From Synergistaceae bacterium (GTDB lineage: Bacteria; Synergistota; Synergistia; Synergistales; Synergistaceae), in the NCBI GenBank assembly GCA_031283975.1, contig JAITAT010000074.1, positions 1 to 5,803 on the forward strand: a stretch of DNA of 5,803 nt, in the 5' to 3' direction. The number at the start of each line of letters is the position of its first letter. Within the stretch, counting starts at the first letter, position 1. The notes under the pieces were generated by a model. The model saw only the letters and a program-made list of their open reading frames with translations, was not told the origin of the DNA and did no database searches. Position numbers and translations under genes: made by a program. Shown here piece after piece: positions 1-5,333 of the stretch.

Positions 1-45
1 GCTGAGTATATCCACCATTGGGACACGATAGCAAAAGACCTCTGA
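1..45 (+). CDS. Possible C-terminal tail of a truncated upstream gene
   Basis: Plus-strand frame 1 is open from the window edge to a TGA at 43-45 and reads AEYIHHWDTIAKDL. The composition, with aromatic residues and charge alternating with hydrophobics, looks protein-like. The other two plus frames close within 31 bases. If real, it is the end of a gene converging on the flavoprotein gene with a 25 bp gap. Fourteen codons are far too few to name a family. A minus-strand ATG at 16-18 leading off the edge is an alternative, but it has no well-placed ribosome binding site. Very tentative. Confidence 0.22.
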   Translation, partial: AEYIHHWDTIAKDL

Positions 46-70
46 TTCGGTTTCTGATTCAAAACTGAAA

Positions 71-628
71 TTAAACGCAATGTAAACCGATTGATTTCAG
101 CCTGCCGCTTAACCCGTTCTGCGCGCTCGCATGTTCGTTTCGCGTCCCCGTGACGACGACGACGTCTTGTACGATAAACTCCAGCAACCCGAACATTTGC
201 GCTGTATAGTCGATATACGTCTGGAATTTTCTTTCATCCGGGTTGCCTTGCGTGAATACAAGCACCAATTTCTTTCCCGCGTTTTCCTCTTTGAAACGAG
301 GAGAAAAGCGCGGCGTAATCTGCGCGAACAGCCTATCGGTGAAGATTTTCGCCTGCGCGCTCATCTGCCCCATATAAATCGGCGCGCCAAGAACGAGCGT
401 ATCAGCGGATTTGAGCGCATCGTAGAGCGGCTGCATACCGTCTTTCACAACACAACGATCGCTTTTGACACAGCCTAGACAACCTCCGCAGGGTCTTATA
501 TCGAGTACGCCGGAATGGAATATCCCGACTTCCGCGCCCTGTTCTTTTGCGCCTTCGAGTATTTCTCCTATTGCCCACGCGGTGTTGCCGCTCGTGCGCG
601 GGCTTCCGTTAAAGCCCATTATATTCAT
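71..628 (-). CDS. Flavodoxin-fold NAD(P)H-dependent FMN reductase / iron-sulfur flavoprotein (Isf-like)
   Basis: This is a cytoplasmic 185-residue flavoprotein of the NADPH-dependent FMN reductase / Isf group, of usual length. What is seen: an N-terminal beta strand followed by the FMN-phosphate loop GSPRTSGNT (residues 8-16); a compact cysteine cluster C47, C50, C53, C59 (CX2CX2CX5C); the second flavin loop GAPIYMGQMS (81-90), which contacts the isoalloxazine ring in relatives; and the following DRL (98-100). In characterised archaeal Isf proteins a compact motif of this type binds a 4Fe-4S cluster and electrons pass between ferredoxin and FMN; cluster binding here is inferred. Start: ATG at 626-628, preceded by a G-rich Shine-Dalgarno (AGGGGGG, 6 nt spacer). 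It lies 75 bp downstream of the GH26 gene on the same strand, so it may be the last gene of that operon or have its own promoter. The C-terminal 20 residues are less typical of the family. The physiological electron donor and acceptor cannot be told from sequence. Confidence 0.9.
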   Translation of the reverse strand: MNIMGFNGSPRTSGNTAWAIGEILEGAKEQGAEVGIFHSGVLDIRPCGGCLGCVKSDRCVVKDGMQPLYDALKSADTLVLGAPIYMGQMSAQAKIFTDRLFAQITPRFSPRFKEENAGKKLVLVFTQGNPDERKFQTYIDYTAQMFGLLEFIVQDVVVVTGTRNEHASAQNGLSGRLKSIGLHCV

Positions 629-673
629 ATAAAACCCCCCTGTCCTTTCGTCAGCCCCGCGTTTTCTCCGCGC

Positions 674-703
674 ATGAAAAATTTCATCACCGTCAAACGT
701 TTG
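674..703. repeat. Two short palindromes in the GH26-flavoprotein gap
   Basis: The 75 bp gap holds CAAACGTTTG (694-703), a perfect 10 bp palindrome abutting the GH26 stop codon, and ATGAAAAATTTCAT (674-687), arms of 6 around AA. On the minus strand the first overlaps a TTGACG element (691-696) that resembles a -35 box, but I find no convincing -10 at the right distance. They could be operator-like sites for the flavoprotein gene or weak hairpins. No T-tract follows that would make a classical terminator. Confidence 0.35.
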
Positions 704-1765
704 TCATTTGCCGCTCCATACGGCGGTTGCGGTGAAATTGTTCACGCCTTCGCGGTATGCTTCGAGACTTGCATTGGAGCTGTTTATTTCCAAAGTGGAG
801 CGCGAACCGTCGGGACGGAACATTTTGTTCCACCATGAAACGGCCTTGATTCTGGGATATCGCCCCGATCTCACAGCGTTCAGCGCGGACGCGATCCACG
901 CGGCCTTGCCGTCTCCCTCGGATATTCCGAGTTCGAGCAGCGCCAGCGGTTTCGACGCGGACAACGCGCACATGCGGTTATAAAGACATTTCATAATATC
1001 GCCGAACGAGGTGACGTTTTCCTCTGTGCCGAGCCTGCCGTAGACGCTCGCGCCTATCCAGTCGACCCATTCGTCTCCCGGATAGTAGCGGCTCTCCGCG
1101 TTCCATTTTTCTTTCGGGGAACCGGCGGCGGCGATGTGGAACACCCACGTCACGTCCTCCGCTCCGCGTTTCCTGAATATTTCTATGATGTGCCTGTACG
1201 CGTTCCTGAAACGCTCCGGCCCGTCCGGTTCGCCGTACTCGCCGTAATCGTCCGCGTCCCTGCCGTTCCACGCGCCGTTCCACGGAAACCACGAGCCGTT
1301 GACCTCGGGGCCGAACTCCATCATTATCGGGAAACCCAGAGCGCGGACGTCGTCGGCGCACTTGGACAGCTCCCCGTCGAAATCGCCCCGCAGTATCTTG
1401 TCGAGCGTGTATACTGGCTCCGGCGCGCTTTGCTTGGGCGCGCTCCACGGCATTATCCCGACGAGCGGGACGACGCCTTCGCCGTACAAGGAACGGCACG
1501 AATCGGACGGGAAATTTATGCCTCCGTACCAGTTCCACGACAGGTAAGCCCAGACGATTTTCTTTCGCGCGAGGGACTCGAATTCCCGGACGTTTTCAGC
1601 CGTCACCAGGTCGTCTCTTGTTCCGAAGTCCGGATGCGCCGAGTGATATATTCCCGTTTCGGGGGGAGCGAGTTTGACGGAGGCCGCCGCGATGGACGGA
1701 CAAATCAAAATCACCGCCGCAAACACCACGAGGGCGGCGAGCGGGAAACGCCCCGCGCCTGTCAC
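704..1765 (-). CDS. Secreted glycoside hydrolase family 26-like protein (beta-mannanase/lichenase-type)
   Basis: This is a predicted exported (beta/alpha)8 glycoside hydrolase, 353 residues when started at GTG 1763-1765. I chose that start because the GTG overlaps the DedA stop as GTGA, has GAGG seven bases upstream, and places a signal peptide at the N-terminus: a basic residue, a hydrophobic run at about 8-22, then the AAAS region near 26-29. The open frame extends 26 codons further upstream, but that stretch is an arginine-rich shadow of dedA. GH26 signatures: EFGPEVNGSWFPW (150-162) with E154 as predicted acid/base, DWIGASVYG (235-243), and LLELG (276-280) with E278 as predicted nucleophile, followed by a late tryptophan pair (WW, 311-312). 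Family members cleave beta-mannan or mixed-linkage beta-glucan by a retaining mechanism; the substrate here is unknown. P153 replaces the His that precedes the acid/base in well-studied mannanases. There is no carbohydrate-binding module or lipobox; C22 is in the hydrophobic run but lacks a good lipobox. Fold assignment is firm, specificity is not. Confidence 0.85.
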   Translation of the reverse strand: MTGAGRFPLAALVVFAAVILICPSIAAASVKLAPPETGIYHSAHPDFGTRDDLVTAENVREFESLARKKIVWAYLSWNWYGGINFPSDSCRSLYGEGVVPLVGIMPWSAPKQSAPEPVYTLDKILRGDFDGELSKCADDVRALGFPIMMEFGPEVNGSWFPWNGAWNGRDADDYGEYGEPDGPERFRNAYRHIIEIFRKRGAEDVTWVFHIAAAGSPKEKWNAESRYYPGDEWVDWIGASVYGRLGTEENVTSFGDIMKCLYNRMCALSASKPLALLELGISEGDGKAAWIASALNAVRSGRYPRIKAVSWWNKMFRPDGSRSTLEINSSNASLEAYREGVNNFTATAVWSGK

Positions 1766-2412
1766 TTGCCGCCCTCGTCCTCTCCGCCGGCGCGCGCGCG
1801 GCGAACGTAAAATATGACGTATGCCGCCACGACCGCGGCGCAAAAAATTATCAGGCCTATCGTTATATTATGAAGCCCCTTGTACATGGCCTCGCCCGCG
1901 CCGCCTATCCAGTATCCCAGCGCGGTGAGCGCCGTGACCCATATTCCGCTGCCAAGACCAGTATATACGCCGAACTTGACGATGTTCATTCGCGCAAGCC
2001 CAGCGGGAAGCGAGACGTACTGCCGGATCACCGGCAGCAGGCGCGCGGTAAAAGTGCTGATGTGCCCGTGTTTGGCGAAGAATATTTCGGCTTTGTCCAG
2101 CGCCTCCGGCGAGACGAAAAAATATCTCCCGAAACGTTCGAAAAACTTCCTTCCCCACCTGACCGCTATATAGTAGTTGAAATAAGCCCCCAGCAGGCTT
2201 CCGGCCGTGCCGCAAACGACGATCATTATCGGATCCATCTGCCCCATGCTCGCTAGATATCCCGCCGGAGGAATGACGACCTCGCTGGGAAACGGGAAAA
2301 ACGACGATTCCAGAAACATCAGCCCGACGATACCCGGATACCCCATCGCGCGCGCCGCATCGACGAGCCACATGACCAGCGAGTGAAAAATTCCAACGAT
2401 CCACGCCGCCAC
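1762..2412 (-). CDS. DedA family inner-membrane protein
   Basis: This is a 216-residue multi-pass membrane protein of the DedA (SNARE-associated / VTT) superfamily, of typical length. Diagnostic blocks: a hydrophobic N-terminus, then GIVGLMFLES with E35 and PFPSE with E44 before PPAG; KHGHISTFTARLLPVIR (114-130), containing the arginine pair R124 and R130 spaced as in the family; PAGLARM (136-142); and a C-terminal transmembrane segment around 184-203 followed by a basic, then acidic, cytoplasmic tail. DedA proteins are proton-dependent membrane transporters; some members recycle undecaprenyl phosphate and others affect membrane homeostasis. Which substrate applies here is not visible. The start is GTG at 2410-2412, three bases after the acylphosphatase stop, with GAGGTGA just upstream. 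Downstream ATGs (codons 14 and 23) would cut into the conserved N-terminal helix. The stop overlaps the GH26 start by four bases, implying translational coupling. Confidence 0.93.
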   Translation of the reverse strand: MAAWIVGIFHSLVMWLVDAARAMGYPGIVGLMFLESSFFPFPSEVVIPPAGYLASMGQMDPIMIVVCGTAGSLLGAYFNYYIAVRWGRKFFERFGRYFFVSPEALDKAEIFFAKHGHISTFTARLLPVIRQYVSLPAGLARMNIVKFGVYTGLGSGIWVTALTALGYWIGGAGEAMYKGLHNITIGLIIFCAAVVAAYVIFYVRRARAGGEDEGGK

Positions 2413-2415
2413 GCC

Positions 2416-2709
2416 CTATCTCACCTCGAATCTCTTTTCGTCGTCGAGCGGAACCTCTTCGGAGACCGTTATCCCCCGGACGTTAGACCACTGAGAACCG
2501 ACGCGGCACCAGTCTTCCATCTCATCGACAGCTCCCGTCTCTCCTTGAAAACATAACTCGACCCCGCGATCCGGCAGGTTGCGCACCCATCCGGTGAGCC
2601 CCAGCTCCGCTGCCCGCGACCAAGCGCTCCGCCTGAATCCGACACCTTGAACTCTGCCGCTCACCACGACGCGCCTCCTCGACAATTTACACTTCCCGTC
2701 CCCGGACAT
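2416..2709 (-). CDS. acyP: Acylphosphatase
   Basis: This is a 97-residue acylphosphatase, the usual size, hydrolysing carboxyl-phosphate bonds such as those of acetyl phosphate or 1,3-bisphosphoglycerate in the cytoplasm. The family signature is complete: VSGRVQGVGFR (16-26), forming the phosphate-binding loop with catalytic R26, and GWVRNLPDRGVEL (40-52) with catalytic N44. The later EDWCRVGS block (65-72) and the FEVR end match the ferredoxin-like alpha/beta sandwich. The N-terminus carries about a dozen extra polar and basic residues before the first strand. The ATG at 2707-2709 is supported by AAAGGAG with a 7 nt spacer. It is the first gene of the minus-strand cluster, followed after 3 bp by dedA. 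Acylphosphatase genes turn up in many unrelated contexts, so the neighbourhood does not by itself assign a pathway. Confidence 0.95.
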   Translation of the reverse strand: MSGDGKCKLSRRRVVVSGRVQGVGFRRSAWSRAAELGLTGWVRNLPDRGVELCFQGETGAVDEMEDWCRVGSQWSNVRGITVSEEVPLDDEKRFEVR

Positions 2710-2721
2710 GAAAATTCTCCT

Positions 2722-2734
2722 TTGCTCGGAGCAA
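2722..2734. repeat. Inverted repeat overlapping the acyP ribosome binding site
   Basis: TTGCTCGGAGCAA is a perfect 6-1-6 dyad. It overlaps the first bases of the acyP Shine-Dalgarno (AAAGGAG on the minus strand, plus positions 2718-2724). A one-base loop makes a stable hairpin of the full stem unlikely, so a protein-binding site is a better reading than an RNA switch. It may be chance. Confidence 0.3.
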
Positions 2735-2756
2735 GACCGATATCTCTGCCCATTCG

Positions 2757-2785
2757 CTCACAACGAGCTGTATTTATTGTAAAAT
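2757..2785 (+). promoter_or_regulatory. Candidate promoter for the PfpI-family gene
   Basis: CTCACA (2757-2762), a 17 bp spacer and TAAAAT (2780-2785) give 4/6 and 5/6 matches to sigma70 hexamers, predicting a start near 2792 and a leader of about 50 nt. On the opposite strand TACAAT (plus 2776-2781) overlaps the same AT-rich patch and may serve as a -10 for acyP, but it has no recognisable -35. The 132 bp between acyP and the PfpI gene must hold both divergent promoters. Confidence 0.42.
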
Positions 2786-2841
2786 ACTATCATAAATGGA
2801 CCGGGGGCAAAACAAATTTTTCTGTTTCGGAGGCGTGGGAC

Positions 2842-3366
2842 ATGAGCGATGCGGACGGACGGTTCTTGATGTTCGTGGAGGACTTGTACGAGGATCTTGA
2901 AGTATGGTACCCCAAACTGCGTTTGGAGGAGGCGGGCGGCAGCGTCGTACTGGCCGCTCCGGAAGCCGGGCGGCTTTATGCGGGCAAGCACGGTTATCCT
3001 TGCGTGAGCGACGAGGCGATAGCCGACATGAACGAGCGCGATTTCCGCGGGCTGGTGATAGCCGGGGGATTCGCGCCGGACAAACTGCGCCGCATCGAGC
3101 GCGTGAAGGAGTTGACGCGCGAATTCATGACGGCGGGCAAACTGGTGGCGCACATCTGCCACGGCGGCTGGATTCCAGCGTCTGCGGGAATCTGCCGGGG
3201 ATTTCGCATGACGTCGACTCCGGGGATAAAGGACGATCTGATAAACGCCGGCGCGCTGTGGGTCGACGAACCGGCGGTTATCGACCGTAACATGGTTTCC
3301 AGCCGAAGACCGGGCGACCTGCCTGATTTCATGAAGGGCATCTTCGAGTTTTTGAAAAAAAATTGA
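2842..3366 (+). CDS. DJ-1/PfpI family protein
   Basis: This is a 174-residue cytoplasmic protein of the DJ-1/PfpI superfamily. What is seen: VEDLYEDLEVWYP near the N-terminus (12-24), with E17 placed like the conserved acid that contacts the catalytic cysteine; LVIAGGFAPDKLR (71-83), the family's oxyanion-side block; AHICHGGW (103-110) with nucleophile C106 and H107; then TSTPGIKDDL (124-133) and SSRRPGDLP (153-161) as in PfpI/YhbO-type proteins. Family members have been described as intracellular peptidases, chaperones or deglycases acting on glycated substrates, and the activity is disputed; sequence alone does not choose. I start at ATG 2842-2844, which has CGGAGG with an 8 nt spacer. The frame stays open 65 codons upstream, but that part overlaps acyP and the intergenic promoter and has no family similarity. 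The gene is divergent from acyP and convergent with the CoA ligase gene (45 bp gap, no clear terminator). Confidence 0.93.
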   Translation: MSDADGRFLMFVEDLYEDLEVWYPKLRLEEAGGSVVLAAPEAGRLYAGKHGYPCVSDEAIADMNERDFRGLVIAGGFAPDKLRRIERVKELTREFMTAGKLVAHICHGGWIPASAGICRGFRMTSTPGIKDDLINAGALWVDEPAVIDRNMVSSRRPGDLPDFMKGIFEFLKKN

Positions 3367-3411
3367 GGCTCTAAAACCCGGAGCGCGCTAATTTCCTCGG
3401 ACGAACCGCGG

Positions 3412-4674
3412 TCATTTTTTGAGAATGCGGCTGGATTTCCCATCGAGCCTTGGAACGCTGCCCGGCTCGGCTATCTCGAACGGGATTGACGCGCCGGTGG
3501 AATTGCTTATCGACTTTTTGAGGGCGCGCGTCATCGCATCTATATCCTCCGGCTTCGATTCCGCCGAACGCTCGCATACGATGCTCAGATCTTGCAGACC
3601 GCGCGTCTTACAGACAGTTATCCGGAAATTGGCGGTGAGACCGGATACACCGAGAATCGCGGCCTCGATCTGTTTGGGAAAGACGTTGATGCCGCGGAAG
3701 ATCAGCATATCGTCGCTCCTGCCTCGGACGCGCGACATTCTGGGCGTTGGCTCTCCGCACGGGCACGGCTCGGTCAAGAGACTGGCGAGGTCTCTGGTGC
3801 GGTAGCGTATGACCGGAAACGCCTGGCGATTCCACGACGTCAGCACCAGTTCTCCTTCTTCGCCGTCATCCACGCGTTCCAGCGTCGCGGGGTCGACCAC
3901 TTCCGCTATGAAATCGTCCGAGATATGAAGACCGTTCTGTTCAAGGCACTCCGCCGACACGCCCGGGCCCATGGCTTCGCCGAGACCGTACATATCGAGC
4001 GCCTTTATGCCGAGAGCGCGCTCTAAAAATGCTCTGAGTTCATCCGACCACGCTTCCGCCCCGAAGAAACCGAGGCGCAGTTTTATTCCGTCGGTATCCC
4101 TGCCCTCCAGGTTTTCGGCTATGCGGAGGGCATAAGACGGTGTACAGGCCAGAACCGTGGCGCCGATATCCTTCATTATGGCTATCTGCCTGTCAGTGAA
4201 ACCGCCGGATATCGGCACGACCATCGCGCCCAGCACGCCCGCCCCGTCGTGAACGCCGAACCCGCCGGTAAAGAGGCCGTAACCGTAAGAGACCTGCACG
4301 ACGTCATTCTCGCATACGCCCGAAAGCCCCATGCACCACGCCATGTTTTCACTCCACATTCTGACGTCGTCGGCGGTATAGGCGATCAGAGCCGGCTTGC
4401 CCGTGGCGCCGCTGGTCGCGTGTATGCGGACTATATCGCGCTTTTCGCGCGCGAACCAGCCGAACGGATAACCGCTCAACAGATCGTACTTCGTCGTCGT
4501 GGGAAAAGACGCCAGATCTTCGCGGTTTCCGAGATGTTCCGGGCGAAGACCGCGCTCAGCCATCCTTGCCGCGTAAGGATGCCCGATATCGATCAGATGT
4601 TGCAGAAGGGAACGCAGCTTCACGTATTTTTCCCCGGAATCGGCCAGACGCTCGTTCCTGTTGAGCCTCGTCAT
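3412..4674 (-). CDS. Phenylacetate-CoA ligase family protein (aryl/acyl-acid AMP-forming CoA ligase)
   Basis: This is a 420-residue ANL-superfamily adenylating enzyme of the PaaK group, close to the usual 430. It would activate an aromatic or other carboxylic acid with ATP and CoA through an acyl-AMP intermediate in the cytoplasm. Motifs in order: FPTTTKYDL (57-65); the ATP loop HATSGATGKP (85-94); YGLGEAMGPGV (229-239); the paired-cysteine segment CPCGEPTPRM (304-313) found in PaaK proteins; RYRTRDL (290-296); the hinge GRSDDMLIFRGINVFP (318-333); and near the end DGKSSR with K413 as the likely adenylation lysine. The ATG at 4672-4674 has a G-rich ribosome site (GGGGGG, 5 nt from the last usable A). 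In many anaerobes PaaK-like ligases sit beside indolepyruvate ferredoxin oxidoreductase genes and serve aromatic amino acid fermentation; neither immediate neighbour here is such a gene, so the substrate stays open. I therefore withhold the symbol paaK. Confidence 0.92.
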   Translation of the reverse strand: MTRLNRNERLADSGEKYVKLRSLLQHLIDIGHPYAARMAERGLRPEHLGNREDLASFPTTTKYDLLSGYPFGWFAREKRDIVRIHATSGATGKPALIAYTADDVRMWSENMAWCMGLSGVCENDVVQVSYGYGLFTGGFGVHDGAGVLGAMVVPISGGFTDRQIAIMKDIGATVLACTPSYALRIAENLEGRDTDGIKLRLGFFGAEAWSDELRAFLERALGIKALDMYGLGEAMGPGVSAECLEQNGLHISDDFIAEVVDPATLERVDDGEEGELVLTSWNRQAFPVIRYRTRDLASLLTEPCPCGEPTPRMSRVRGRSDDMLIFRGINVFPKQIEAAILGVSGLTANFRITVCKTRGLQDLSIVCERSAESKPEDIDAMTRALKKSISNSTGASIPFEIAEPGSVPRLDGKSSRILKK

Positions 4675-4700
4675 ACGATCCCCCCAAGCGTTCTAAAATA

Positions 4701-4738
4701 ATACATACAGCTTTGCGGCGGCGCCGTTAAGCATGTAT
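4701..4738. repeat. Imperfect dyad in the divergent CoA ligase/PPOX promoter region
   Basis: ATACAT-aca-GCTT (4701-4713) is mirrored by AAGC-ATGTAT (4729-4738), ten complementary positions with a 3 nt bulge on one side. It spans the -35 and most of the -10 of the PPOX promoter. Read on the minus strand it could instead fold as a leader hairpin upstream of the CoA ligase gene. The centre contains the palindrome CGGCGCCG (4719-4726). An operator is plausible; no regulator gene is present in the window. Confidence 0.35.
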
Positions 4739-4741
4739 AAT
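4713..4741 (+). promoter_or_regulatory. Sigma70-type promoter of the PPOX-family gene
   Basis: TTGCGG (4713-4718), exactly 17 bp, then a consensus TATAAT (4736-4741). Predicted transcription start is near 4748, giving a leader of about 44 nt. The downstream gene has a full AGGAGG ribosome site at 4776-4781. Confidence 0.65.
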
Positions 4742-4791
4742 ACTTCCAATGTGCCGAATATTTTACCATTTATCGAGGAGGATAACCATCA

Positions 4792-5187
4792 ATGAAGAAA
4801 GTCGTCGATTTGCTGCATGAAGCGGGAGTATTTCATTTTGCCACGGTTGAAGGGGATCGCGCCCGTGTGCGCCCCTTCGGATTCGTGATGGAATTCGGGG
4901 GGAAACTGTACTTCACGACGGGAAACAAGAAGCCGGTCTACCGGCAGCTCAAAGAAAACCCCAACGTGGAAATATGCGGGATGCTGCCCGATAACAAATG
5001 GATACGGCTCGAAGGGCGCGCCGTTTTCGACGGGAACCTGCCGGCCAAGAAACACGCCTTCGAACTATTTCCCGATTTCAAACACCTGTACGAGACGCCC
5101 GAAAACCCGGAATTCGAGGTTTTTTACCTGGCTAGCCCGTCAGCGACGCTTTATTCCATGACCGCCGCCCCGGAGAAGATACTTTAA
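4792..5187 (+). CDS. Pyridoxamine 5'-phosphate oxidase (PPOX) family FMN-binding split-barrel protein
   Basis: This is a 131-residue single-domain split beta-barrel protein of the PPOX-like family, annotated in relatives as a putative flavin-nucleotide-binding or NimC/NimA-like protein. Seen features: an N-terminal helix, then FATVEGDRARVRPFGFV (16-32) with the RPFG that typifies this subgroup; GGKLYFTTGNKKPVYRQLKENPNVEICG across 36-63, of which LYFTTGNKK is the usual flavin-phosphate strand; KWIRLEGRAVF (69-79); and a C-terminal strand FEVFYLASPSATLYS (108-122). Homologues bind FMN (or related cofactors) as homodimers; the small size excludes true PdxH activity, and a redox role on an unknown substrate is an inference. 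The ATG at 4792-4794 follows a perfect AGGAGG. It has its own promoter and a strong terminator, so it is probably a single-gene transcript. It is divergent from the CoA ligase gene by 117 bp. Confidence 0.9.
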   Translation: MKKVVDLLHEAGVFHFATVEGDRARVRPFGFVMEFGGKLYFTTGNKKPVYRQLKENPNVEICGMLPDNKWIRLEGRAVFDGNLPAKKHAFELFPDFKHLYETPENPEFEVFYLASPSATLYSMTAAPEKIL

Positions 5188-5221
5188 CGCGCCTACGGCC
5201 CGATATCTCGAAATACACGCC

Positions 5222-5257
5222 AAACCGGACGCCATGTATTCGGCGTCCGGTTTTTTT
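5222..5257 (+). terminator. Strong intrinsic terminator after the PPOX-family gene
   Basis: Perfect 12 bp stem AAACCGGACGCC (5222-5233) / GGCGTCCGGTTT (5242-5253), 8 nt loop, and a run of seven T (5251-5257) that overlaps the stem base. It ends the plus-strand transcript 35 bases after the PPOX stop and isolates cobU from upstream read-through. The reverse orientation lacks a comparable T-run. Confidence 0.95.
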
Positions 5258-5267
5258 AATTTCTGTT

Positions 5268-5296
5268 CTATTTTGGAGCCGCCGAAGTTATATAAT
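5268..5296 (+). promoter_or_regulatory. Candidate promoter of cobU
   Basis: A consensus TATAAT at 5291-5296 lies between the terminator and cobU. At 17 bp spacing the -35 hexamer is CTATTT (5268-5273), a poor match, so activator help or an alternative element is possible. Predicted start is near 5303, with a leader of only about 30 nt, too short for a cobalamin riboswitch. Confidence 0.5.
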
Positions 5297-5333
5297 GAGT
5301 CAGTCGTCAAAACGCGAACACGGAGGAATCGAC

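Noticed and set aside
41..60. An 8 bp direct repeat, TCTGATTC at 41-48 and 53-60.
   Set aside because: Only two short copies, no third unit and no associated structure; compatible with chance. No terminator for the flavoprotein gene was visible here either.
978..1538. A 186-codon minus-strand open frame inside the GH26 gene in another frame.
   Set aside because: Extremely arginine-rich, a typical out-of-frame product of a GC-rich gene, with no ribosome site of note.
1136..1810. A 224-codon plus-strand open frame antisense to the GH26 gene.
   Set aside because: It mirrors the GC-rich codon pattern of the real gene, has low-complexity Arg/Pro-rich composition and no recognisable motif; the minus strand carries clear GH26 motifs.
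1868..2404. A 178-codon minus-strand frame overlapping dedA.
   Set aside because: It is the out-of-frame reading of dedA; the DedA frame has full family motifs and membrane segments.
3354..3384. A possible minus-strand terminator after the CoA ligase gene (GCTC/GAGC stem followed by a T8 run).
   Set aside because: The stem is only 4 bp and is separated from the T-run by several bases, and the T-run lies inside the 3' end of the convergent gene; too weak to call.
4249..4701. A 150-codon plus-strand frame antisense to the start of the CoA ligase gene.
   Set aside because: No family resemblance; the complementary strand encodes the intact PaaK-type N-terminal half.
4742..4791. A riboswitch or structured leader upstream of the PPOX gene.
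   Set aside because: The predicted leader is about 44 nt, AT-rich and without convincing stems or known motifs.
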